Of a DNA stretch of 64,000 bases, positions 51,104-60,810 are shown one piece after another; the stretch's first letter is position 1, and every line of letters starts with the position of its first letter. The translations under genes were made by a program, and so were the position numbers. The DNA comes from Saccharopolyspora flava (GTDB taxonomy: Bacteria > Actinomycetota > Actinomycetes > Mycobacteriales > Pseudonocardiaceae). Under the pieces are notes generated by a model that was given only the letters and a program-made list of their open reading frames with translations, was not told the origin of the DNA and ran no database searches. The DNA is taken from assembly GCF_900116135.1 (NCBI RefSeq), contig NZ_FOZX01000012.1:1-64000 (forward strand), written 5' to 3'.

Positions 51104-51723
51104 ACGCCATCGACGAGTACGCGGCCGAACTCGCCGCCGAGCTGCGCGGACCGGCGCGGGTCAAGGCCCGCATGGTCCAGGAGATCCGCGACGGCCTCAC
51201 CGACACCGTCGCCGCGCGCACCGACGCGGGCTCGCCGCCGGAGCAGGCCGTGCAGGACGCGGTGCGCGAGTTCGGCACGCCCGCCGAGGTCGCGCCCAGC
51301 TGCCAGCGGGAGCTCACCGTGGCCCAGACCCGGCACACCGCGTTCGCGCTGCTGGTGACGGTGCCGGTGCTGCTCGGCGGCTGGCGGCTGGCCGCCACCA
51401 TCGGCCGCGACCAGAGCGCCCCGACGTCGGAGACCGCGCAGCTGCTCGCCGCCGTCGCCGGCACCGCCGCGATCGTGGGCTGCGCGGCGCTGCTCATCAC
51501 CCGTCGTCTCGCGGTGCCGGGCAGGCTGCCGCTGGTGCTGGGCTGGACCGGCACCGCCGCCAGCATCGCGATGCCGCTGGCCTCGATCGGCCTGGCCACG
51601 ACGCTGCCGCCGGCGGAGAACTGGCCGCTGCTGCTGCTCCTCGCCGCGGTCACCGTCGCGGCGCACTTCGCCCTGGCGTACTCGGCCAAGGTGTGCCGGG
51701 AGTGCGCGGCGCAGGCCGAATGA
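51100..51723 (+). CDS. PadR-linked membrane protein with HAAS/permease-prefix domain
   Basis: 207 residues. N-terminal helical domain (1-75: YAAELAAELRGPARVKARMV then EIRDGLTDTVAARTDAG and AVREFGTPAEVA) is the permease-prefix/HAAS type that binds PadR regulators. Four to five transmembrane helices follow. GTG 51100 overlaps the padR stop. It may work as a membrane sensor that titrates the PadR protein; inference from the family. Confidence 0.8.
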   Translation: MNAIDEYAAELAAELRGPARVKARMVQEIRDGLTDTVAARTDAGSPPEQAVQDAVREFGTPAEVAPSCQRELTVAQTRHTAFALLVTVPVLLGGWRLAATIGRDQSAPTSETAQLLAAVAGTAAIVGCAALLITRRLAVPGRLPLVLGWTGTAASIAMPLASIGLATTLPPAENWPLLLLLAAVTVAAHFALAYSAKVCRECAAQAE

Positions 51724-51876
51724 ACGACCGGTGAATTCCCAGAATTCCCGGACCGCCCGGCCGCGCCGCCCGATGCCCTGGTGATCGGACCAGATCTCTC
51801 ACCCAGGAGCACTACGGCCGGAGCAATTTTCCGCAATTGATCACCAGTTCGGTTACATGCCGTTCCCCGATGCGGT

Positions 51877-53031
51877 ATGACTTCACTCGTGTGGACGAGT
51901 ATCAGAACGACCGCGGAAGCGCTTGATGACGCCGACGCGCTCGCTGGACTGCGCCTGCGCTACGACCTCGTCCCCGGAGTCATCCGCGTGGACGGCCACA
52001 GCGGCGGCCCCATGCCGCGCACGTCACCCGCGCGACTGCGCCGGTTCGTCCAGCACCGCTGGGAACCGCGCAGCGGTCGCACCTCCGGCGAGTCGGACTG
52101 GCGGCGCGAGGCGCGGCTGACGGCCGACGCGCTGGCCCCGCTGGTCGGCGCGGCCGCCGGCGAGCTCACCGTCGCCGAATCGACCTCGATCAACCTGTTC
52201 AAGGCGCTGGTCGCGGCCGCGAAGCTGCGCCCCGGGCGGCCGGTCCTGGCCGTGGGACGCGACTGCTTCGCCACCGACCGCTGCCTCGCCCAGTCCGCCG
52301 CCGATCACATCGGCGGGCGGCTGCAGCTCATCGACGGCGTCGACGGCCTGAACGCGCTGGACGTCGACCAGGTCGCGGTGGTCGCCCTCTCGCACGTGGA
52401 CCTGCGCTCCGGCGCGGTCCGCGACGCTGAATCGATCACCGCCGAGATCCACCGCCGCGGCGCGCTGACCCTGTGGGACCTCAGCCACTCGGCCGGAGCG
52501 CTGGACGTCGACCTGCACCGCTGGGACGCGGACTTCGCGATCGGCTGCGGGCACAAGTACCTGGGTGGCAGCGCGACCGCGCCGTCGTTCGGCTTCGTCG
52601 CCGAGCGGCACCTGGAGCTCTCCCCGACCGGGGGCCTGCGGCACCCGCTGGCGGAGGGCTTCGCCGGACCGGCCGCGACGCTCGCGGCGACCGAGCTGCG
52701 CGACGTGCTGGCCATCCTCGACGGCGTCCCGGGGAGCGCGCTCGCGGCGAAGACGACGGGCCTGGTCGAGCTGTTCCTGGAGCGCGTCGGCGAGTTCTGC
52801 GACGACGCCACGGTGGAGGTGCGCACGCCGGACACCCGCCGACGGGCGCAGGTGTGCCTCCGGCACGAGCAGGCGCAGCGCATCGCGGACCTGCTGTCGG
52901 ACCGCAGCGTGCTCGTCGAGTACGCCGAGCCGGACCTGCTGCGCTTCAACTTCGCCCCGGCCTGGCTGTCCTACGTCGACGTCTGGCACGCGGCGGAGCG
53001 CCTGCACGCCACCCTGCACGAGATCCGCTGA
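51877..53031 (+). CDS. kynU: Kynureninase-like PLP enzyme
   Basis: 384 residues, class V aminotransferase fold. WDLSHSAGALDVDLHRWDADF, cited for the W-D-L-S-H-S-A-G core, and GCGHKYLGG with PLP-binding Lys227 are the kynureninase motifs, with ALSHVDLRSGAV in the place of H-V-x-Y-R-T-G. Predicted reaction: kynurenine to anthranilate and alanine. There is no tryptophan dioxygenase or formamidase nearby, so it may serve secondary metabolism or salvage. The stop abuts that of the convergent FUSC gene (TGATCA). Confidence 0.82.
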   Translation: MTSLVWTSIRTTAEALDDADALAGLRLRYDLVPGVIRVDGHSGGPMPRTSPARLRRFVQHRWEPRSGRTSGESDWRREARLTADALAPLVGAAAGELTVAESTSINLFKALVAAAKLRPGRPVLAVGRDCFATDRCLAQSAADHIGGRLQLIDGVDGLNALDVDQVAVVALSHVDLRSGAVRDAESITAEIHRRGALTLWDLSHSAGALDVDLHRWDADFAIGCGHKYLGGSATAPSFGFVAERHLELSPTGGLRHPLAEGFAGPAATLAATELRDVLAILDGVPGSALAAKTTGLVELFLERVGEFCDDATVEVRTPDTRRRAQVCLRHEQAQRIADLLSDRSVLVEYAEPDLLRFNFAPAWLSYVDVWHAAERLHATLHEIR

Positions 53032-54843
53032 TCAGCCTCGTCCCGCGGTGGCGAGGTGCTGGTGGATCGCGTCGAGGTCGGCGCGCAGCGCCTGCGGGGC
53101 GACCTCGGGGTCGGCGCGGAGCCTGCGGTTGAGCGTGCGCATCTCCGAGACCAGCAGCTGCGCCTGCTGCAGGTCGGCCTCGCCCGCCCGGACCGCCTGC
53201 TCGGTGGCGGCGTCGACGACCCGCTCCAGGACGGCGATGGTCGGCCACCAGGCCTCCGCCTCGCCGTGGTGGGACGGGTTCATCAGCAGCTGCTGCAGCC
53301 TCGAGCGCAGGTCGGCGAGCTGCCGGTAGGTGCGGCGGCGCAGCGCGGACCGGCCGTGCTCGGCGCCCGCCAGCGACCGGGACACGTAGTCGGCGACCGA
53401 CTCGACGGCGTCGGCGACGCCGTCCCGCAGCGACGGGCCGGTGCGCATCCCGCGCAGCGCGAACCCCACCACCAGCACGATCGCGCAGCCGATCAAGGTG
53501 TCCAGCAGCCGCGCCGCCGGGTAGAACTGCTGCTGCTGGCTCATCTGCAGCAGCACCAGCGCCGTCACCACCGCGCTGAACAGACCGTAGTGCCTGCTCA
53601 GCGCCACCGGCAGCTTCGCGGCCAGGACGACGATGAACGGCACCAGCAGCCAGCCCCCGGGCAGCAGCGCCAGCAGGGCCCACGCCACCAGCACGCCGAG
53701 GATCGTGCCGAGCGCGCGCAGCACCGTGCGGGCGAACACCGAGCCCGAGTTGGGGCGCAGCACCAGCGCGACCGTCAACGCGATCCAGTACCCCTGGTCC
53801 AGGCCCGCGACCAGCCCGAACACCTCCGCCAGCGCCAGGCACAGCAGCATCCGCAGCGCCAGCAGCCAGGTCGTGGCGCCGATGCTCGGCCGCTGCCGCT
53901 GCGCACCCGGCGCGGAAGGGCGCTTGGCCTCGCGGAGGGCGTCGACGAGATCCGCGATGCCCTCGTCCAGCGCCGCGAGCAGCCCGGACTCGTGCTCGCC
54001 CGGTGCGAAGCGCGGCGGGGTGTCGCCGGTGCGGATGCAGCGGGCCAGCTCGGCCAGGGCCGCGCGGGTCCGGGTCGAGGGGGTCAGCCCGGCGTGCGCG
54101 ACCGACACCGCCGCCTCCACCACCGGCGTCGCGCGCAGGTGCACGAGGTAGAGGCGGTCGCGGACGCGGCTGCGCGACATCGACGCGCCGCCGATCAGCA
54201 CGTCGTGCGCGGTGTTCAGGGACCGGGTGAGCCGCTGCCGCGCGGACGCCGTGTCGCCCGGCCCCAGCATCGCCAGGATCGCGGTGAAGACGTCGGCGAC
54301 GGCGTCGCGGGCCGGGGCCGTGCCGCGCAGCGGCCACGTCGCCGCCGCCAGCGCCACGACCAGCAGCTCTCCGGCGAGGAACCACCCGACCTGCTCGGGC
54401 ACCGGCAGCACCTGCGAGCGCTGGCCGGTGGCGACCACGCAGAAGGTCAGCATGTGCGCGCCGCCGGAGGCCCACAGCTCCCCCAGCCTGCTGCTGAGCA
54501 CCGACGGCACCGACACGGCCAGCACCGCGACCACCGCCCACAGCGGGTCGGGCGCGGCGGCTCCGGCGGCGAAGCCGATCGCGCCGAGCGCCGCGGCGAT
54601 CAGCAGGCGCCGCAGCCGGAACCGGTAGGAGCCGGTGACGTCGGAGAAGCTCGCGCACAGCGCCCCGACCGAGGCCAGCACGGCCTCGTCGACGGCCCCG
54701 GTGAGCAGGCCGAGGACCTGCGGGACGCCGACGCCTGCGGCGGCCGCGGCCACGCGGGTCCAGTCGGTCGGGATGTTGATCGGGCGCAGCATGTGCCGCA
54801 GCCACGGAGGGGTTTCGAGTCTCGGGAGCGCGCCGGTGCTCAA
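53032..54843 (-). CDS. FUSC/aromatic acid exporter family membrane protein
   Basis: 603 residues with two sets of about five helices (residues 20-165 and 325-470), each followed by a long cytoplasmic helical part: the FUSC duplication pattern of aromatic acid exporters such as AaeB. The likely start is TTG 54843 with AAGGGA six bases upstream; ATG 54792 is an alternative. Side by side with kynureninase, whose product anthranilate is an aromatic acid, but the two genes are convergent so co-regulation is not implied. Confidence 0.82.
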   Translation of the reverse strand: MSTGALPRLETPPWLRHMLRPINIPTDWTRVAAAAAGVGVPQVLGLLTGAVDEAVLASVGALCASFSDVTGSYRFRLRRLLIAAALGAIGFAAGAAAPDPLWAVVAVLAVSVPSVLSSRLGELWASGGAHMLTFCVVATGQRSQVLPVPEQVGWFLAGELLVVALAAATWPLRGTAPARDAVADVFTAILAMLGPGDTASARQRLTRSLNTAHDVLIGGASMSRSRVRDRLYLVHLRATPVVEAAVSVAHAGLTPSTRTRAALAELARCIRTGDTPPRFAPGEHESGLLAALDEGIADLVDALREAKRPSAPGAQRQRPSIGATTWLLALRMLLCLALAEVFGLVAGLDQGYWIALTVALVLRPNSGSVFARTVLRALGTILGVLVAWALLALLPGGWLLVPFIVVLAAKLPVALSRHYGLFSAVVTALVLLQMSQQQQFYPAARLLDTLIGCAIVLVVGFALRGMRTGPSLRDGVADAVESVADYVSRSLAGAEHGRSALRRRTYRQLADLRSRLQQLLMNPSHHGEAEAWWPTIAVLERVVDAATEQAVRAGEADLQQAQLLVSEMRTLNRRLRADPEVAPQALRADLDAIHQHLATAGRG

Positions 54844-54984
54844 CCGCCATCCCTTCGGGTCGCCGGGGCCTGCGCTCCACGCCGAGCGACCGGGGGTACA
54901 CCCCGATCCTCCCAGCCCGAGCGATCACACCCCCGCGTCCACCACCCGAATCACACCACGGTGTCCGTCACACCCGAAGGTTCT
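54844..54984. other. Start of a 350-base gap filled with palindromes
   Basis: 54844-55195 carries no gene I can support. Its second half is made of four family A palindromes (54985-55186); the first half shows nothing notable. Confidence 0.5.
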
Positions 54985-55023
54985 GAGGGTGGGGAAGTTT
55001 TCATGAAAACCTCCCCACCCCCG
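54985..55023. repeat. Dispersed palindrome, family A, copy 4
   Basis: CTGAGGGTGGGGAAGTTTTC then complement with one internal mismatch (GAAAACCTCCCC). Confidence 0.85.
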
Positions 55024-55030
55024 AGAACGC

Positions 55031-55049
55031 GAAGTTTTCATGAAAACTG
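55031..55049. repeat. Dispersed palindrome, family A, copy 5 (core only)
   Basis: GAAGTTTTCATGAAAACTG without the G/C-rich arms. Confidence 0.75.
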
Positions 55050-55113
55050 CACCCGGGAAAACGATCGACCGAGGTCAGGACACACCTCGAGAACCTCCAC
55101 CGTGGACCCGCTC

Positions 55114-55147
55114 CCGTGGGGTGGGGGAAGTTTTCATGAAAACTTCG
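55114..55147. repeat. Dispersed palindrome, family A, copy 6 (half-armed)
   Basis: Complete left arm GTGGGGTGGGGGAAGTTTTC, right arm ends at GAAAACTTCG. Confidence 0.8.
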
Positions 55148-55160
55148 ACGACCACGGGTC

Positions 55161-55186
55161 GGGACAGTTTTCATGAAAACTGTCCC
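55161..55186. repeat. Dispersed palindrome, family A, copy 7
   Basis: Perfect 26-bp palindrome with half-site GGGACAGTTTTCA. Its GGGACAGTTTT end is the same as the ends of family B. Confidence 0.9.
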
Positions 55187-55195
55187 CTCCCACGG

Positions 55196-55546
55196 TCAGC
55201 GGAGGGCGGCGAGGATCTTGGTGGCCATCGAGGTGATGACGAGCCAGAAGAGAGCGGCGATGCCGTAGTTGAGCAGGACGGCCAGCTGCGGATCGGCCGG
55301 GGTGAACAGGTCCTGGAACCCGAGCGCCAGCGGATCGGCCGCAGCGGAGACGAACCGGGTGATCCCGTTGTCCGGATTCGCGCTGCCGATGGTGAGGATC
55401 ACATGGATCGCCAGCAGCGCCGCGCACACCAGGCCGGCCCAGCGGACCAGCCGGATCAGCACGTCGACGAAGCGCCCCCACCCGCGTCGCAGGTCAGCGC
55501 GCCGCACACCGCCCTCGCGGGCCCCCGCACGAACGTCCTCGGTCAC
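55196..55546 (-). CDS. Small two-helix membrane protein
   Basis: 116 residues: two to three hydrophobic segments (about 30-52 and 88-110), layout similar to actinobacterial YggT-like or uncharacterised membrane proteins. GTG 55546 follows CACACT by six bases (leaderless candidate); the long frame upstream is the shadow of leuA. Divergent from the leuA leader. Function unknown. Confidence 0.65.
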   Translation of the reverse strand: MTEDVRAGAREGGVRRADLRRGWGRFVDVLIRLVRWAGLVCAALLAIHVILTIGSANPDNGITRFVSAAADPLALGFQDLFTPADPQLAVLLNYGIAALFWLVITSMATKILAALR

Positions 55547-55634
55547 GAGATCAGTGTGGCACGAGACCCGCCCGTTCCGGGAGTGCCGTTCACGTTCCCC
55601 GCGCCCCCGATCTCCCAGCATCTGGAACGGCCGC

Positions 55635-55671
55635 TTGCACTGCGGGCCCCTGATGCGGTTAGCCTGGGCCC
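55635..55671 (+). promoter_or_regulatory. leuA promoter
   Basis: TTGCAC (55635-55640), 19-bp spacer, TAGCCT (55660-55665), then six bases to the GTG of the leader peptide. Confidence 0.65.
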
Positions 55672-55716
55672 GTGGCTCGCGTTCTCCTGCTTCGCCGCCG
55701 CGACGGGGTCTCCTAG
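55672..55716 (+). CDS. leuL: leuA leader peptide
   Basis: Fourteen codons giving MARVLLLRRRDGVS and TAG at 55714. Three successive leucine codons (CTC CTG CTT) are the sensor; three arginine codons follow. It starts six bases after the -10 box, so it is read from the 5' end of the message. Leucine-rich leaders before leuA are described for Streptomyces and other actinobacteria. Confidence 0.85.
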   Translation: MARVLLLRRRDGVS

Positions 55717-55775
55717 ACCGGCCCCTCGTCGCGGGGTACGAACGCGCCGGTCTCACCTCAAGCCCGTGAACCGGT
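55698..55775 (+). promoter_or_regulatory. leuA attenuator with mutually exclusive stems
   Basis: CCGCGACGGGG (55698-55708, inside the leader ORF) can pair with CCCCTCGTCGCGG (55722-55734). GACCGGC (55716-55722) can pair with GCCGGTC (55746-55752), which can also pair with ACCGGT (55770-55775). Ribosome stalling at the Leu codons would decide between them. Confidence 0.65.
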
Positions 55776-55777
55776 AA

Positions 55778-57592
<1,815 letters not shown>

Positions 57593-57607
57593 ACCTGACG
57601 AGACACG

Positions 57608-57646
57608 ACACCCCCGGTGCCCTCGGGCGCCGGGGGTGTTGTTGTC
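57608..57646. terminator. Terminator between leuA and dedA-type gene
   Basis: ACACCCCCGGTGCCC (57608-57622) and GGGCGCCGGGGGTGT (57625-57639), followed by TGTTGT. Serves convergent genes. Confidence 0.85.
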
Positions 57647-58282
57647 TCAGCTCTGGGCCGGTTCCGGTTCTTCCTGGTTCTTCTCGGCGCGCTCCACGCG
57701 CTTCTGGATGACGCGGGTGCTCCACCAGGCGAACACGACCGCCACGACCAGGCCGATCCACGAGAACCGGTGGAACCACTGCCCCGCCACCAGGCCGAAC
57801 GCGTACGACAGAGCCGTCACCAGACCCGCCCACGCGATCCCGCCCGCGGCGTTGGCCAGCAGGAACTTCCGGTACGGCATGCCGAGGCTGCCGGCCAGCG
57901 GCCCGGCCAGGATCCGCAGCAGCGCCACGAACCGGCCGCCGAAGACCGTCCACGCGCCCCAGCGCTCGAACAACCCCTCCGCCTGCGCCAGCGGCTTGGG
58001 ACCGAAGTGCCTGGGCAGCTTGGTGCCCAGCCAGGTCAGCAGCCGACGGCCGAAGCGCTTGCCGATGGCGTAGCCGATCGAGTCGCCCACGATCGCCCCG
58101 AGCGCCGCGAAGGTGCCCAGCAGCACCGGGTTGATCACCCCGTGAGAGGCCGCCACACCCGCGCTGACCAGCAGGATCTCACCGGGTAGCGGGATGCCGA
58201 CGCTCTCCAGTCCGATGATCCCGGCGACGATGAGGTAGATCACCCCGGCGGGGATCGTGTTGAGCCACTCGATCATGGACAT
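57647..58282 (-). CDS. DedA/SNARE-associated family membrane protein
   Basis: 211 residues, five hydrophobic segments. Family motifs: GIPLPGEILLVSAGVAA, GDSIGYAIGKRFGRRL, FGGRFVALLRILAGPLAG. DedA proteins flip or transport phospholipids or undecaprenyl phosphate and support envelope homeostasis. Start ATG 58282 (second ATG at 58276). Confidence 0.9.
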   Translation of the reverse strand: MSMIEWLNTIPAGVIYLIVAGIIGLESVGIPLPGEILLVSAGVAASHGVINPVLLGTFAALGAIVGDSIGYAIGKRFGRRLLTWLGTKLPRHFGPKPLAQAEGLFERWGAWTVFGGRFVALLRILAGPLAGSLGMPYRKFLLANAAGGIAWAGLVTALSYAFGLVAGQWFHRFSWIGLVVAVVFAWWSTRVIQKRVERAEKNQEEPEPAQS

Positions 58283-58603
58283 CCGTTCTGGTCGGGACAG
58301 GAGCAGTTCGGCTGCCGCCAAGGGTACGGACCCGAACCCGGGTGCCGCCGGGCGCGGGGTGGCGGAAAAACGCCGGTCACGGGCATAACAGCGGCAACAG
58401 GACACAGCGGACCGGCACCACCCCGAACGGGCTAGGGGTCGGTTGCGCCGGGCGGACCACCCGGAACACGCGATCACCACCCGCTAAATCGGGGTATTCA
58501 CTCGACCAAAGTCGGTATTGCGACCCGCTCCGAACCGGCACGATGGAAGCACGTCGAGGGGATGTCAGGGGATCAGGCGTCACCCCTGGGGTAACGAGAT
58601 CAG
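58283..58603. other. Intergenic region, possible small-RNA source
   Basis: No gene seen between dedA and the orphan terminator. CGAC-CAAA-GTCG lies at 58503-58514, and CACCCCTGGGGT (58581-58592) can fold. A plus-strand transcript must begin in here to use the terminator at 58604. Confidence 0.4.
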
Positions 58604-58671
58604 GAGAAGCGGCCTCCGGGAGAAAGACGGGGGGACAACGTCGGGGCACCCGAAGCCGCTTCTCTTTTTCT
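58604..58671 (+). terminator. Orphan rho-independent terminator
   Basis: GAGAAGCGGC (58604-58613) pairs with GCCGCTTCTC (58655-58664) and is followed by TTTTTCTTTC, the longest T-rich run in the window. The 41-base loop has its own stems (CTCCGGGAG; CGGGG...CCCG). No gene precedes it on this strand. Confidence 0.75.
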
Positions 58672-58679
58672 TTCTGGTT

Positions 58680-58779
58680 CGTGGTCACTTTGCTTGGCGG
58701 TGCGGGTAGCGGAACCTGAGCGCTTCCGTGGACTCCGTGCGCCGCTCCTTATGTATGCCACTTCGGTGCTTGCCTGACG
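58680..58779. repeat. Dispersed repeat R, short copy
   Basis: Aligns with 13680-13864 at about 88 of 100 bases but lacks the central 80 bases with the right hairpin arm. Same orientation. Confidence 0.8.
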
Positions 58780-58849
58780 TTCGGGGCCCTCACTCGAACG
58801 GTGTACGGGACTTGATGTTCCCGGGGTTGCGCGGTTCAGTGATGTGGCT

Positions 58850-59059
58850 ATGTGGCCGACCGAAGATCCGACGGAGAAGCTGCGGTGGCGCTTGGAGTGC
58901 GCCACGACGAGCGGCGAGGGGAACGTGACCGTGCTGGTCATGGGCGACCGCGTCGGCATCGTGCTCCCGCCCGGCGACACCCTGATCTTCACGGCCGCCG
59001 AGGCCGAGGGGCTCGCCGACCTCGTGGACAAGGCGATCGGCTACGCGGTGCCGGGATGA
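58850..59059 (+). CDS. Small hypothetical protein
   Basis: About 69 residues starting MWPTEDPTEKLRW, with an all-beta-looking core (VTVLVMGDRVGIVLPPGDTL) and a helical end (LADLVDKAIGYAVPG). GTG 58844 is an alternative start. No family recognised. The stop overlaps the next start (ATGA), so it is co-translated with the sugar-hydrolase-like gene. Confidence 0.65.
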   Translation: MWPTEDPTEKLRWRLECATTSGEGNVTVLVMGDRVGIVLPPGDTLIFTAAEAEGLADLVDKAIGYAVPG

Positions 59060-60714
59060 GCCTGATCGACACCGACCTCTCCTTCGATCCCCGCGATCCG
59101 CTCTTCCCCGCGCCCGGTTCGGCGCCCGCGACCGCTGGACTGCGCTGGTCGGTGCAGGTGTTCACCACCGCCAACGGCTACGGCCTCCGCCCCGCCGACC
59201 CGCTCGTCGAGGACGACCGCGTGCGCGTGCGCACCGGCTACGCCTCGCTCGGCCGGCAGCGGACCGTCGACGCCGGTGAGGTCGACGTCGAGGTCCGGAC
59301 CCAGGACGGCGTCCTGACCTGGGCGATCACCGCGCGCCACGACGAGCCGATCAAGGCCGTCAAGCTGCTGCTGCGGGGTCTGCCCGCCGACCGGCTCGCC
59401 GAGGGCTGGTGGGCGCCGAACACCGGCCGCTCGCAGCTCCACCACGAGCGGTTCCAGCTGGAGCACCCGAGCCCGGACTGGGCGACGCCGTGGGTCGCCG
59501 TCGGCGAGGAGCCGCGCTGCTCGACGCTCAGCGTCCGCGACCCGCAGGTGCGCAGGCACGTCCTGCACGTCAACCGGCCCCCTCACTCCCCCGAACCGAT
59601 CGTGGAGCTGGTGCACGTGCCCGCCGCGTCGGCGCGGGAGACGACCTGCCACGTCCCGGAGATCCGGTTCCGGCCGGACGCCGACGTCGACGCCGACCTG
59701 GACGAGCACCTGCGGTTCACCGAGCAGGCGCACGGGCTCGTGCCGTGGGAGTCGCGGCAGGACGTGCCGGACTGGCTGCGCGACGTCGCGCTGGTCGTCA
59801 CGCTGCACGGCCAGCACTGGACCGGGTACGTGTTCAACACGTTCTCGCAGATGAGCGAGGCCCTCCGGTTCGTCTCCCGGCACATCGACCCGCACCGGGT
59901 GCTGGCCTACCTGCCCGGCTGGGAGGGCCGCTACTACTACGCCTACCCGCGCTACCGGCCCGGACCCGACCTCGGCGGCGACGAGGGGTTCGCGGAGCTC
60001 GTCCGCACCGCCCGCGAGCTGGGGTTCCGGTTGATGCCGATGTTCGGCGGGCACGGCGCCAACGTCGTCCAGTACCCGGACTGGGAGCGGGCGGTGATGC
60101 GCAACGACACCGACCGCTACGCGGAACTGCTCAACCGGCCCGACTGGGACTCCGACCGCTCCGGCGAGGGCGACCAGGTGTTCCTCAACCCGGGCGAGCC
60201 GGGGTTCCGCGCGCACCTGGTGGAGTCGATCTCGGCGATCGTGGACGAGTTCGGGGTGGACGCGGCGTTCCTGGACACCCTCGGCTACTACTTCGACGAT
60301 CCGCGGCACGACGTGTTCGACGGATACCGGCTGCTGGTCGCCGAGCTGCACCGCCGCCACCCCGGCCTGGTGCTGGCGGCCGAGGGCTGGTGGGACGCGC
60401 TCAGCGGCCTGTTCCCGCTCAGCCAGCAGTGGTTCGGCACCGACCGCGACCTGCGCAAACCCCGCGTGCTCACGCGCTACGCCCGCACCACCGGCCACCT
60501 CGCCGAAGGCACCCCGGGCCCGGGCAGCACCGGGGTGCACGAGAAGGGCTTCATCCCCAGGCCACCCGACGTCGCGCGGGAGGGACACGTCCCCGTCGTC
60601 GGCGTCGTCGACGACACCCTCGCCGAGCACTCCGAGGAGCTGGCCGCGATCTGCCGCTGGGCCGCGGAGAACGCACCTCGCCAGGGGACAGTTTTTCCTC
60701 GAATCACCCCATGA
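59056..60714 (+). CDS. Uncharacterised TIM-barrel, glycoside-hydrolase-like protein
   Basis: 552 residues. N-terminal beta-rich part (about 1-200) and a barrel-like C-terminal part with LAYLPGWEGRYYYAYPRY, FGGHGANVV, AAFLDTLGYY and VLAAEGWWD, where acidic residues end strands as in glycoside hydrolases. I cannot assign a GH family. No signal peptide. The last 11 residues (RQGTVFPRITP) are encoded by a family B repeat; a second copy of the preceding 21 bases beyond the repeat would have continued the frame as VGPPITS-stop, so the original C-terminus was displaced. Confidence 0.65.
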   Translation: MSLIDTDLSFDPRDPLFPAPGSAPATAGLRWSVQVFTTANGYGLRPADPLVEDDRVRVRTGYASLGRQRTVDAGEVDVEVRTQDGVLTWAITARHDEPIKAVKLLLRGLPADRLAEGWWAPNTGRSQLHHERFQLEHPSPDWATPWVAVGEEPRCSTLSVRDPQVRRHVLHVNRPPHSPEPIVELVHVPAASARETTCHVPEIRFRPDADVDADLDEHLRFTEQAHGLVPWESRQDVPDWLRDVALVVTLHGQHWTGYVFNTFSQMSEALRFVSRHIDPHRVLAYLPGWEGRYYYAYPRYRPGPDLGGDEGFAELVRTARELGFRLMPMFGGHGANVVQYPDWERAVMRNDTDRYAELLNRPDWDSDRSGEGDQVFLNPGEPGFRAHLVESISAIVDEFGVDAAFLDTLGYYFDDPRHDVFDGYRLLVAELHRRHPGLVLAAEGWWDALSGLFPLSQQWFGTDRDLRKPRVLTRYARTTGHLAEGTPGPGSTGVHEKGFIPRPPDVAREGHVPVVGVVDDTLAEHSEELAAICRWAAENAPRQGTVFPRITP

Positions 60715-60796
60715 TCATGTCCGTTTTGTCCGGACAGTTCTCACTAAAACTGTCCCCTGCCCGAGGCTCAGGCCACTGGGCCGCGGAGAACGCACC
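60657..60796 (+). repeat. 21-bp direct repeats flanking a family B element
   Basis: 60657-60677 and 60776-60796 are identical (CTGGGCCGCGGAGAACGCAC plus C). They enclose 98 bases including the palindrome 60681-60761. Consistent with insertion accompanied by target duplication. Confidence 0.85.
60681..60761. repeat. Dispersed palindromic element, family B, copy 4 (inverted)
   Basis: Ends CCAGGGGACAGTTTT and AAAACTGTCCCCTG; the minus orientation has CTGTCCGGACAAAACGGACA in the middle, like copy 1. Confidence 0.88.
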
Positions 60797-60810
60797 GGTA
60801 GGTCCTCCGA

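Noticed and set aside
51877..54843. Kynureninase and FUSC transporter as one anthranilate operon
   Set aside because: The genes converge, so they do not share a promoter; the functional link remains only a possibility.
54985..55186. Clustered palindromes as a CRISPR array
   Set aside because: The copies vary in length and spacing and belong to a family scattered over the whole window; no cas genes.
58604..58671. Known riboswitch upstream of the 58850 gene
   Set aside because: The conserved cores of riboswitches I know (cobalamin, TPP, c-di-AMP, SAM) are not visible, and the terminator is 180 bases before the gene with a repeat in between.
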